64,000 nt of DNA, from the NCBI GenBank assembly GCA_024114885.1, contig CP099429.1, positions 372,001-436,000 on the forward strand, given 5' to 3'. Below are positions 44,192 through 53,617 of the stretch, piece after piece. Source of the DNA: Septoria linicola (taxonomy: Eukaryota > Ascomycota > Dothideomycetes > Mycosphaerellales > Mycosphaerellaceae). Both the position numbers and the translations under genes were made by a program. The notes beneath the pieces are model-generated. The model ran no database searches. It saw only the letters and a list, made by a program, of their open reading frames with translations, and had not been told where the DNA came from. Position 1 is the stretch's first letter; every line of letters begins with the position of its first letter.

Positions 44192-44854
44192 TCAATTCCA
44201 ATACTGATCGTACTCATAAGCACTGTGGAAGTACTTGGCACCGAGGTATGCCAGTCTAGTCGATGCTCCTCCACAGCGCAAGTTCTTCTGTCCCGTTGTG
44301 CCCAAGACTTTGGGTGCATAAAATCTTCGTGCCATGTGGATAGCCAGTCGTTCCGTCACTGATCGATATGCCGTACTTTGTCCGTTCTCTGCTTCCAATC
44401 AAACCTGGGTAATCAGATGCGATGATTGGGCCATAAACAAGTTCACCAGTGACCTATGGAACATGAGCAATCAGCACAGCAAAAATCTTCGGCGGGGAAA
44501 GGACTTGCAGTGTTGTCCGGTGCTGTTGAGTTCACGTAGAATGGTCCAGTGAAAGAGAGCGTTATATTAGTCGCTAGAGCGAACATTAGTATTCCAAGTC
44601 GAATGGATGACAGGATACTCTCCACCGTCTGTAATAACGACTGACACGTAGCCTGTCTGGGTATATACCAAGATGCCCACAGGATCTTTGCGAAACTGCG
44701 TATCGACTCCCGGGATGCCGTTATAGAGACTAAGACCGCACTGTCAGCGATCTAGAAGTATTAAGCCGCCCGCGCCGAGTCAGCCTCACGTCGTCGTGTT
44801 GATCAGCGCGTACGTGCCCGCTAAAGCTTGCAAAATTGCCTGAGGGTTGTACAT
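44192..44854 (-). pseudogene. Lipocalin-like domain protein, degenerate
   Basis: The ATG at 44854 opens exon 1 (44854-44790: AILQALAGTYALINTT), joined by a canonical 60-nt intron (44730-44789) to exon 2, which reads LYNGIPGVDTQF, DPVGILVYTQTGYVSVVIT and STWNTNV. This is the lipocalin-like (Lipocalin_5) pattern: L-x-G-T-W/Y, then p-x-G-x-L-x-Y-T-x-x-G-Y. The frame then stops at TAA (about 44572), but a neighbouring frame continues the domain as LSFTGPFYVNSTAPDN, and a third carries VTGELVYGPIIASDYPGLIG and SRERTKYG. At least two frame changes occur within 150 bases; introns could remove part but not all of this. In fungi these small domains are often found near secondary-metabolism or detoxification genes. 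Here it appears to be a recent pseudogene. Confidence 0.6.
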
Positions 44855-45542
44855 CGCGCAAGATGATCGTCAGGAATAGAGGCTGAAGAGGCCACAGAAG
44901 ATTATCTATGCAAGGAAATAGTGCAAGGACCTTGTTTTATATCATATGCGGCACCTCCAGTGGCCCCGAGAGCGTCGGCATTCCGGAATTATCGATTTCC
45001 CAGCATAGCCTTGACTCGGGACACCAGTCCGTCTGATCTGTATGCCACGAAAAACACGATGGAAGACGCACCGACTTTCAAGTCTGAAGGAAATAACAGT
45101 CAATGTCCTCGTAGGCATTGCTGTTGCATTAGTAGTTCGATGGCAATACTTGATTCCTCGTACATGATGGCAATCTCTTCTTGTCTGCTTCATCTCCATG
45201 GTTATGCAAATTGCATCGATTCATACATGTCCCGGCTAACTTTCATCACAGCGCTGCTGGAGTGTAAGATACAGTTACCTCCGCAGATCGGATACGCTGG
45301 CCATTTTCACTCGCCGCTATATGCCAGATCCTTGACAAATAGGGACAGCCGGGCCAGAAGATGATGCTGAATACTTCTCCGCCTCTGTGCATCAAGCACA
45401 AGTATAGTGGGCATGCCAGTAGCCTAGTACTCATCAGACCCACGGACCACGACCGTCCGCTATTGTATGCATTTAGCAGTGCCATGTCCCATCGGTTCGT
45501 ACATCTCCAGCGATACGAGAAAGTGCCATAGCGAGTAGCAAT
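44855..45542. other. Intergenic region
   Basis: No supported coding sequence. Confidence 0.4.
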
Positions 45543-45758
45543 TCAATCAAGAGGATCGAAGTTAGGCGTTGGTCTGAGAGGCAGAGGGAGATCTGCAAGG
45601 TCTTTTCGAGAGCCAAGCCAGTAAGTGGGGCGGGGCCACGGATCAAAGGTTGTCCCCATCTGGCTATGTGGATTCAGGGAATATAATCCCAAATTCCAGA
45701 TCGATGTGGAGGGTGCTCGCCTGGTACGGTAGCTGGAGGGGCTGATGTCGATGGTCAT
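45543..45758 (-). CDS. 71-residue orphan ORF (tentative)
   Basis: An ATG at 45758 opens 71 codons with balanced, Pro/Leu/Trp-rich composition (STSIWNLGLYSLNPHSQM, then TYWLGSRKDLADLPLPL) and a natural-looking end. No signal peptide, no family. It could also be a last exon or a remnant. Confidence 0.25.
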   Translation of the reverse strand: MTIDISPSSYRTRRAPSTSIWNLGLYSLNPHSQMGTTFDPWPRPTYWLGSRKDLADLPLPLRPTPNFDPLD

Positions 45759-46109
45759 GTCTTGGCAGGCGCGGGTAAAGTGCCATGCTTTGCCGCCTAT
45801 GTCAGCTGAGCCGGACGCACGTCCTGAAGTGCATATGCTCGTCCGGCTAGCCTTGTTTTGCTCGGGAGAATGCTTCTCTTTGGAGGTTGGACCCCTCCGA
45901 CATCATCCTTTTGACGTCAACATCAAGCTTATTCTGCCTGGAAACAGTTCTGGATCTTGATGACTTCACTCTCACACTTGCGCGAAATACAGGCATAATG
46001 CCTTCGACTCATGTAGACGCGTCCCACAGCTTCAATCTACCACTCCGCGGCGGAAAAGGATTGAGAAAATGCCCTTAAAGAATACCGGAATCGGGTCCTA
46101 GAAATCAAC
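45759..46109. other. Intergenic region
   Basis: Upstream of the plus-strand orphan gene at 46110. Nothing else seen. Confidence 0.4.
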
Positions 46110-46778
46110 ATGGCTACCCTAAAAACCGCTATCTCAGATCTAGAAACCCAAGAGCTCAAACGAATAGAGTTCTGGCCCTCAATGCCTAGCCTCGACCCCG
46201 AAGAACTTCCTAAACGAAGAATAGAAAGGCTCGAGGATGGTTACGGGATTCGTCTGGAACATCCTCCGGATCCTAGCATTACGTGCATTGGAGATTTCTT
46301 GAGTGATGGGCGACGGGAATATCTCGTGAGAAGTTGTCGATTAGACGGGATAGTTCATGGAGAAGTTGACCTTGAGGCGCGGCAGGCGTGGATAGAAAGG
46401 ACGGAGGAACAGATTCGAACAGCGGAGAGAATGGTCGTGCAACTCGACGGTCTACCGGCCGAGTTGAAGTATTTGATGACTTTGGGTCGCGGAATCTGTG
46501 GCAATGGACTTCCTCAATATCGATCCTTCGGCGAGCTGCACCAGTTGAAATTCCTCACCGATATCGATGGTGAGGAAGCGGAGGGAGAGGAATCGAGCTC
46601 TTCGGGATGTGTGACGGTGTCTAGGACGGACGAAGAGATAAGCCAAGGCCATCTTAGCGATATTTCGCAAGAATGGGATGACCATGTGGTTGCGCTTGCA
46701 GTCTTAATTGGCAATGGCGGGTTTGCGGCATATTGTCGAAAGCTTGAAGACAGCAATGATGCCAATAGGTGGCGGTGA
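46110..46778 (+). CDS. Uncharacterised protein, possibly cut short by an in-frame TGA
   Basis: Single exon, 222 residues from ATG (ATCAACATGG) to TGA at 46776-46778. The sequence is hydrophilic with helices (SDLETQELKRIEFWPSMPSL, WIERTEEQIRTAERMVVQLD) and an acidic patch (DGEEAEGEESSSS). No family recognised and no signal peptide. After the stop the same frame stays open for another 44 codons to 46913 with good protein character (ALYDNVEEFLEFYADFNKQG), so the ancestral protein was probably 267 residues. The TGA lies where CGA (Arg) would fit, a single C-to-T change. Confidence 0.6.
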   Translation: MATLKTAISDLETQELKRIEFWPSMPSLDPEELPKRRIERLEDGYGIRLEHPPDPSITCIGDFLSDGRREYLVRSCRLDGIVHGEVDLEARQAWIERTEEQIRTAERMVVQLDGLPAELKYLMTLGRGICGNGLPQYRSFGELHQLKFLTDIDGEEAEGEESSSSGCVTVSRTDEEISQGHLSDISQEWDDHVVALAVLIGNGGFAAYCRKLEDSNDANRWR

Positions 46779-47134
46779 AAGTATGGTCTATGGGATCATG
46801 AATTCGAATCCGCTCTATACGATAATGTCGAGGAATTTTTGGAGTTCTATGCCGATTTCAATAAGCAGGGCGAGGAGCAAGGTACCATCGCCGCCACATG
46901 GATTACCGTATGAAGACATCATGGTCAAGCCGGCCGGAGCTGGCCCCTCTGTACAGCATTTCTCCAGGGCCCATATAGTGTTCACACCGGGAAAAACGCA
47001 GCTATCATGGCAGCAGCAGCATGTGCCCCAGACATTGCAGTTCGATGGACCTACGAGTGGTGGATCAGCCCGAGCGTCGGGAGCATGCAGCTCGAAAACG
47101 CAAGGCCACTGACGTGTGTCACTATACAGCTCCC
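46779..47134. other. Possible lost C-terminus, then intergenic
   Basis: Bases 46779-46913 continue the frame of the preceding gene beyond its stop. The rest, to the 3' end of the HET locus, shows nothing firm. Confidence 0.4.
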
Positions 47135-48891
47135 CTATAGCAAGAATATGTCGACAATTTTGGAGTCATGATGTGTTTTGAAGTAGTCGGACGTTGGCAC
47201 TTTCATCCGCGCCTCTCCCAGAGGTGCGTTGATTGTCCATGCTGCCTCGCCGTCGGCAGGTTCCAACACTTCCCAGTTTAGTCTTGGGTCCCAGAAGCTG
47301 CTATTCCCAGTTGACAAATTGAGGGAGTGCGGATGGTACACAGCTCGATTGGGATCAAGCCGACGTACTACAGTGACATCTTCCGGAAGCGGACCTAGCA
47401 ACGCCTCGCCCCAATTGTAGCCCTGCAAAAAACAAGAGCCAACAAGGTATTGTTGCTCAACCAGACCAGCTGGCCGCAAAAGGAACAGATTTGGAGCTCC
47501 TAGCACTGCAGCGACCATGTCTCCGGGCTGTACGCTGTCTACACCAAGGCCAACGTGTCCATCGTCTGTAAAGATGAATGGTAGTTGATGTTCCAGTATG
47601 AAGCTGATGCAGCTTTGCAAATCGTGCACAGAATCTTTATTCAAGAGTTGATGTTTGGAAAGGCCTGACGAAGTATATCCTTCCATAATGAGCTGGACCA
47701 GCTGGAAGATGTCCTGCTTCCTAACCCTCAAGCTGCTCAAATGATGCCCGTAGGGCACTCAACGGACAGCATAATGCTCTCGAGAAGCCTTGTATCTGGC
47801 CTATGTTGTTTGCCTGTAGGAGGCCATGCATCAAATGCGCCAGCTCTGTATATGCTTCGTCAAAGTTGTTCAATGATAAGTCCGTTACAGGTCTCATGGC
47901 TTCGACCCTGCTTATCTTTGCTGCAAAACAACCTTTGACGCGAAGCACATTGGGCTCCATATACTCTGCTTCAGCTCTCAGCCCGTGCGAGGAAGCGCAT
48001 TCCAGACTTAGATCGAGCTTGGTGGGTGAAGCCGTAAACCAGTCAGGTACCCAGGACGGACACTCCAATGTAGAACGCTGTGAGAGCCCAGCGTCGCGTA
48101 GTAGTCTGATCGTGCCGAAATGGTTAAAGCACTGCAGGAAGAAGTCTTTGAACAGCTCTGATACTGGAGGGTATCGGGTCGGAATCATTGATGCAAATTG
48201 CGAGCCTGCTGCCATACGAATCATACCCAGACAGCCGTAGATCTTGTCTTGCGGTTCTCGGCATTGACTCACGCGGATGCGATCCATGATGTTAGAGATA
48301 CTTACGTATTCGCGTTGACAAACTGACAGCACAAGTGCAAGGCGTTCGAGGTTCTGAACATGACCGCGATCCGAGACATCCAGACCTCTCACTGACAGGT
48401 ATTGGATGGCATTGTGAAAGTCTGGCATGCATATACATGCCGAACCATATGAGCGTCCCGCTGGCAGCACTATAAATCTCGTGCATGATGGGTATCTGCC
48501 AAGCTTTCTCTCTTCTTGCTCGCTTGGTGTCGCTCTGGTCCATGCAGATAGCGTCAATCCACAGTCGTCTTGGCTGACTCATGTTACGAAGGTGCTGGAG
48601 TGCAAAGTACAGATTCTCACGAACTTCAAAGGCATATGACGTCGCGGAGTGTTCAATAATGATCGTTCGCCGAGGCTGAGTATCACTGCCCCACGTGTAG
48701 GACAGAGCTTCCCAGCATTGTTCGCTGACGATCTGGTCGCCATGCAGATCTTCTGGCATGACTTGCTTCTCGATTGTGATGTGGACATCTGAGCCAGGTT
48801 GACCCGCGCATAGACTCAGGACTCGGATCTCGCGAGGGCCGGCCTCTGACTGAGGCTCCCGCAGGGGCTCATGGATAAAATGCTGCATCAT
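47135..48891 (-). pseudogene. HET-domain (heterokaryon incompatibility) protein, two frame breaks
   Basis: Frame 1 from the ATG at 48891 reads the HET domain: IRVLSLCAG, CWEALSYTWGS, NLYFALQHLRNMSQPRRLWI, DAICMDQ and MHEIYSAASGTLIWFG, the standard motif order. Near 48430 the frame must change; frame 2 then gives FHNAIQYLSVRGLDVSD, REPQDKIYGCLGM (the conserved region after the domain) and CPSWVPDWFTASP, ending at 47721. Near 47740 frame 3 takes over with QPGDMVAAVLGAPNLFLLRP and GSCFLQGYNWGEALLGPLP, the usual C-terminal block, to 47135. The three parts in order make a typical HET protein of about 580 residues. Neither break has room for an intron. HET proteins trigger cell death when unlike strains fuse; this copy is probably inactive. 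Confidence 0.7.
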
Positions 48892-49652
48892 TCCCGTGAT
48901 TGCAAGATCTTAGAAGAAAGGTATTGACGCGTTTGAGCGGATCAAAACGTGCAGCTCCTGTACAATCGCCTCAAGTCAGGTATTGGTAACGATGGGGGAG
49001 CTCGACAAGCGATTGGCTCCGACCCCTGCGCTGCTCTTCTGCCATCGTGGCGCAGAGCGTGAGCCATCATGTCGCTCGGGCATAGTAAGCTGCGCGACTC
49101 CGGTGTTGAATCCAGTATCATGATACGCTCGAATGATATCACGTCAGTCCTTGCCACAGCACCTGTAGGAATATGCAAAGGATCAGATGTCCACGACCAG
49201 ATCGAACGAGGGACCGAAGGGACGTGGACGCGAAAATAGACTCGGCTAGCGTGTTTTATAGTAAGGAGCATTCTTCCGACTTCCAATTCCTCTCGTTCGA
49301 TCATGAAATATCGAGGCATTGATATTGATGTCAGGAAGATGGACTGTTCACAACGGCGCTGTCGTACAAGTGGTCTGGTGTTAAATAGCGACATCGGCAG
49401 ACAAGCTCTTGGCCCGATGACTCAGCCAATTCAACCATTGACGACTCACTGAAGCTCAAGAAAATGCCTACAAATGGCTTCATATGACTGCATACCGTTC
49501 ACCGTGCCCACCGGCCCGGTATTGCTCTACTGTCAGCCGCGAGCGGGCCTGGAGGTCTGTTGAGTCACATCGCCTATACACTTAAGACTGAACGCAAGAC
49601 CGTCAATCGAGACTATACACTGATTGCCAACATCGTTGGCCAGTCAAATATC
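48892..49652. other. Divergent intergenic region
   Basis: Between the HET and NAT loci, which point away from each other. No coding signal supported. Confidence 0.45.
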
Positions 49653-50710
49653 ATGGCGGCTGTTCCTTCTACTTTCACTGAAGAACAGATCGCTGCATTT
49701 CTGACGCTCATTGGCCTCCCCTCGAAACTCCAAAAACAGAGATATAACAATGACGCCGCAGCAGACTTACATCTCCTGCAACAGCTTCATATTCATGCCA
49801 TCTCAACAGTGCCTTACGAGAACCTGACTCTCCATTACAACAAAACACATACCATTACGATCAAGCCTCAGTTGTCATATGCAAAGATTGTCACCGATGG
49901 GCGAGGGCGAGGAGGCTACTGCATGGAGAATTCAATCTTCTACAATCACATCCTCCGTGGTCTGGGCTTTCCAGCATATCTGGCTGCAGTGCGGATCCGT
50001 CATCGTGTAGATGGTGTACCTCAAGGAGGTTATAGCGGCTGGGTGCATCTTGTGAATCTGGTCACCCTGTCTGATGGCACAAGGTGGGCCGTCGACGTTG
50101 GCTTCGGCGGTGACGGTGCCACCGAGCCCATCCAGCTTGTGCGCAACAAGCCGCAAACAAATCTTGGACCTCAGCAAATTCGCTTATTCCGCGACCACAT
50201 ACCAACGTAACTCCACCGCACAGAGGATACCAAGCAATGGATCTACCAGTACCGTAACAGTCCCGAGCAAAAATGGAATTCGTTCTTTGCCTTCAATGAG
50301 ACTGAAGCAACGGAGCGCGACTTTCACAACATCAACTCCTACGCTGGCTCACACCCGGAAAGCTTCCCAACGTTCACATGCATTATCATGAAGTTTCTGC
50401 GGCGGCTGCGACCGGGACACGGTTCAGATCAGGAGATCTACGGCAAGCGCACGCTTGTGAGCGGCATCGTGAAGGAGAACCTTGGGGGCAAGACCAGTGT
50501 GTACAGGACTGTAAGACGGAGCCTGAGCGTTTGCTGGCGATAGAGAAGTGGTTTGGCATCACCTTTACTGACGAGGAAGTGGAGGGTATTAAGGGATGGG
50601 GCACCGAGCTGAGAGATGGTCCTCCAGCCACGGAAGATGCACAAGACGAGATATGGCGTGTCAGAAGAGGCAAGCAGCTCAAGCTTGAGTACCAAGAAAG
50701 TATTGCCTAA
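49653..50710 (+). pseudogene. Arylamine N-acetyltransferase, nonsense and frame-shifted
   Basis: The ATG at 49653 opens a clean NAT N-terminal half: VPYENLTLHY, then GRGGYCMENSIFYNHILRGL with the catalytic Cys90, SGWVHLVNLV (His132) and WAVDVGFGG (Asp148), so the triad is intact. At codon 186 (50208-50210) a TAA interrupts; the same frame continues as a normal NAT C-terminus: TKQWIYQYRNSPEQKWNSFF, FTCIIMKFLRR and GIVKENLGGKTSVYR. A -1 change near 50505 then leads to KTEPERLLAIEKWFGITFTD to 50710. Total length would be about 352 codons, normal for fungal NATs. A CAA-to-TAA change explains the stop. Active NATs transfer acetyl or malonyl groups to arylamines and help fungi detoxify plant benzoxazolinones or anilines. 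Confidence 0.72.
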
Positions 50711-51866
50711 TCGACTTTGGCACATGAGGTTCGACACCAGGTTCTTCTGCACTGCTCCCTGGCTCTTTCCATTTCAAGAAGTCATGCCACCGGGAGGATC
50801 TCTTCAGACCGATCTGTTGTTTCGCAACACGAGTATAGATCTACTGCGGCATGTTGAACGCGCGTTCCCCACAAAAAGATCTTGGCATTACACCAGATGA
50901 GCGATGTTCCATTGACAAGGCAAAAAGCTTCAACGCAACGTTTCTAGCTTAGCAGAGACGCGCTGAATGACTTGTATGGTACTAGCAATACGACATGTCT
51001 CGATCAGATCTATTCCGATGTTTGGACGACTCCAGAAAACACGAGATTGCTCGACCGATTCACCCACCACGGCTCTATTGTATGACTAACTAGAGACTAC
51101 GACTCTTTGCGCAGTGAAATACCGACTGTTCTCGCAGTCGAACACCGACTTCAACCGACCGGGCTGGCGAGACAGCCGTGGAAAGCGTCGGGCGACCGAG
51201 AATAGAACATGTCGACCTTGGCATGTACGATATCGCTCTCGATTGGCAACTCTTCAGTTGACCTAGACGAATGAATGTCTCCGCTACGTGTGTATTTGGG
51301 CGCTGGCTCACAACCTCGTGGTGCCGTACTCTGACCCGTGATATGTGCAGCAGGTGACAACCCGCAGGCTGTCGTGAAGCTAGATGGACCACTCCTTCGT
51401 ACCTCCAGAAAAAGTCACAGCCTGAGATGCTTCGAAGGACTATACTCCCTAGCCTTCACCTTGTCGCGGCTTTATCCAGGAGAATTGGATGCGACTAGTC
51501 AGTAGTCAGGATTGACCAGTCATCTCATTCGACAAGCTTGTGGTGCATCGCCGGTGAGCTCAATTCAAAATTTCGGCAATTGCCAGCCATGGGCCTTGCA
51601 CCGTGTCCATAGACACCGGCTGCGCGATGGGCAATCAGTCAACGCGACACTGAGGCCCAGACTCTTGCAGCGTGCTTCCGGACGTAGTGCGCAGATCAGG
51701 GTTTCGTGCAGCAGCACTATCTCTGAACGAGTTCCAATCTTCCGTGTGGCATGTAGATTGTGTCTGCCTTACAATTTCCAGAGTAGTAAAATAGTAAAAT
51801 GGTCGGCAGAAGTCCTACTGTCATTGTTGATCACAGCTGAGACCGAGCCAGTACTCATCGGTGACA
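50711..51866. other. Intergenic region
   Basis: About 1.15 kb. No supported gene; the right end is the promoter and leader of the GT32 gene. Confidence 0.45.
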
Positions 51867-52936
51867 ATGGAGCGCCGCCGCCTTCTGCTCGTCTTCAAGC
51901 TGGTCCCCATTCTCTATCTGGTCTACCTCCTACACCTTGCCGCAAGGCAGGCATCGTTCGAAAGCTTTCTCGCCGCTTCCTCGATCACGTTCGACGACTT
52001 TTCACTCGACTACACCAATGTTTTGCAAAAGTCCACTGCGGAGCACACCGAGCTACTGTCTACAGTACAACTATAATTCCTACCCAGCATCGCCATCGCC
52101 AGAACACGATACACCACCCATCATCCGCTTCATCTTCTTCGAGAACCTATACGAAACACACCTCGACCGCAGACTCATTCCCTCAACTGGGTCAAAAGCC
52201 CCTGAAATCTGTCATAACCACAACCCAGACATCACGATCACAACATGGAATGCCACCGCAGCGCGCGAGCTCCTCGAGACACATTACCCCTGGTTCATTG
52301 CCACGTACGACTCTTACCCATACCCGATACAACGTGTTGACACTATCAAGTACTTCGTCCTCTATCACTTTGGTGGCATATACATGGACCTGGATATTGC
52401 TTTTCGACGCTCATTGACGCCCCTGATGAAGTTTCCTGCTTGGTTCCCGAAGGCTAGTCCGCTGGGAGTAAACAACGATTTGATGGCCAGCAGAGCCAAG
52501 CATCCTGTTGTGGAGATGATGATTCACAGGTTGTCAGCCAGGAACAAGTGGCTGATCTTTCCATATGTGACCATGTTCTGGAGCACTAGCCCACAATTCG
52601 CTGGCGACATCTTCAAGGAGTGGTGGCTTCGTGGTGGCGCGAAGCAGAACAAGGCTGGTGAGTTCTCCAGTCCGCCACAATCATATCTGCTCCACTGACT
52701 CAATGCGGTTACTAGACATCGTGCGCGTCTTACCCCAGGAGTTCTACTCAGAACAATACACTTTCTTCGGACACAGTCCAGGTGGTACATGGCATGAGGG
52801 AGACGTGACAGTAATACTCTGGCTAGTTGAGAGACCTTGGCTGGTGATGTTCATCGTTGTAGTCATGGTAGGGACATGCATGTCTCTGGCCCTGAGGCGA
52901 CGTCAATTGCGGCGTGGGAAGCACATACTTGTATAA
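51867..52936 (+). CDS. GT32 mannosyltransferase, inositolphosphoceramide mannosyltransferase type
   Basis: Three exons, 51867-52019, 52066-52657 and 52716-52936, with introns of 46 and 58 nt; phases agree and give 321 residues. A signal anchor (LLLVFKLVPILYLVYLLHLA) is followed by the catalytic domain: IIRFIFFENLYE, PWFIATYDSYPYPIQRVDTI, and FVLYHFGGIYMDLD with the DxD metal motif at 159-161. Exon 3 has EFYSEQYTFFGHSPGGTWHE and ends with a second span (WLVMFIVVVMVGTCMSLAL) and a basic tail. This two-span layout is that of Sur1/Csh1-type enzymes, which add mannose to inositol-phosphoceramide in the Golgi. Other GT32 members such as Och1 have one span, so the IPC-mannosyltransferase call is likely but not certain. 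Confidence 0.85.
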
Positions 52937-53617
52937 ACCTAAGAGTGGACATCATGTGGCATTACGATCGACAGCCTCGTCTGGTTTTGGTCTATTTGTC
53001 TGCACTTTCTGCATAAACGGTCAAATGTAGATACCCGCAAAGGAGTGCTGGTCAGCGATAGTGGCTTCACTCCCGAGCAGCATGCTCAACAGAGAATGTG
53101 TCTGACAAAAGTTGAACCACCACCGCATCAGCTAGAGGCACGACCTTCACAAATGAAGAGCAAGAAAGCGGGACGATATCACGCTACACCTTCTCTTAAG
53201 TAAATGTCAGGTTTCTTGTCCTGTGCCGCAGGGATACACATTTCTCATGCAAGGAATGCAGCTTCCTCACCAATGATTTCGCAGTTCTACGCGCCAGGCT
53301 GTGACTTTCGCTCGGCAATACACAGGATAAGTTCATGATCGCTTTTGATTGGTCGCTGCTTCAGGCAGCAACATGCAACAAACCCCATAAAGCGATAAGA
53401 CTAGCAAGCATCGTACAGATGAGTATCCACTTTTGGTTATCGACGTACATGTAAAAGGCGCGAAAACACTTGCGCTACTCCTGTTTTTTAAGTCTACTGT
53501 TTCTTCGATTTAAGAATTAGAATAATAAATTCGAACAACTACTCTGATCAATTAGGAATTACTCTAGTAAACTCGCGCTTCAGTCTGCAATTGACACATC
53601 TACTTTCGAAGATCCCA
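52937..53617. other. Intergenic region, AT-rich right end
   Basis: No gene seen. Bases 53480-53580 are markedly AT-rich (many AATT and TTTAA blocks) and probably form the core promoter of the next gene. Confidence 0.45.
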
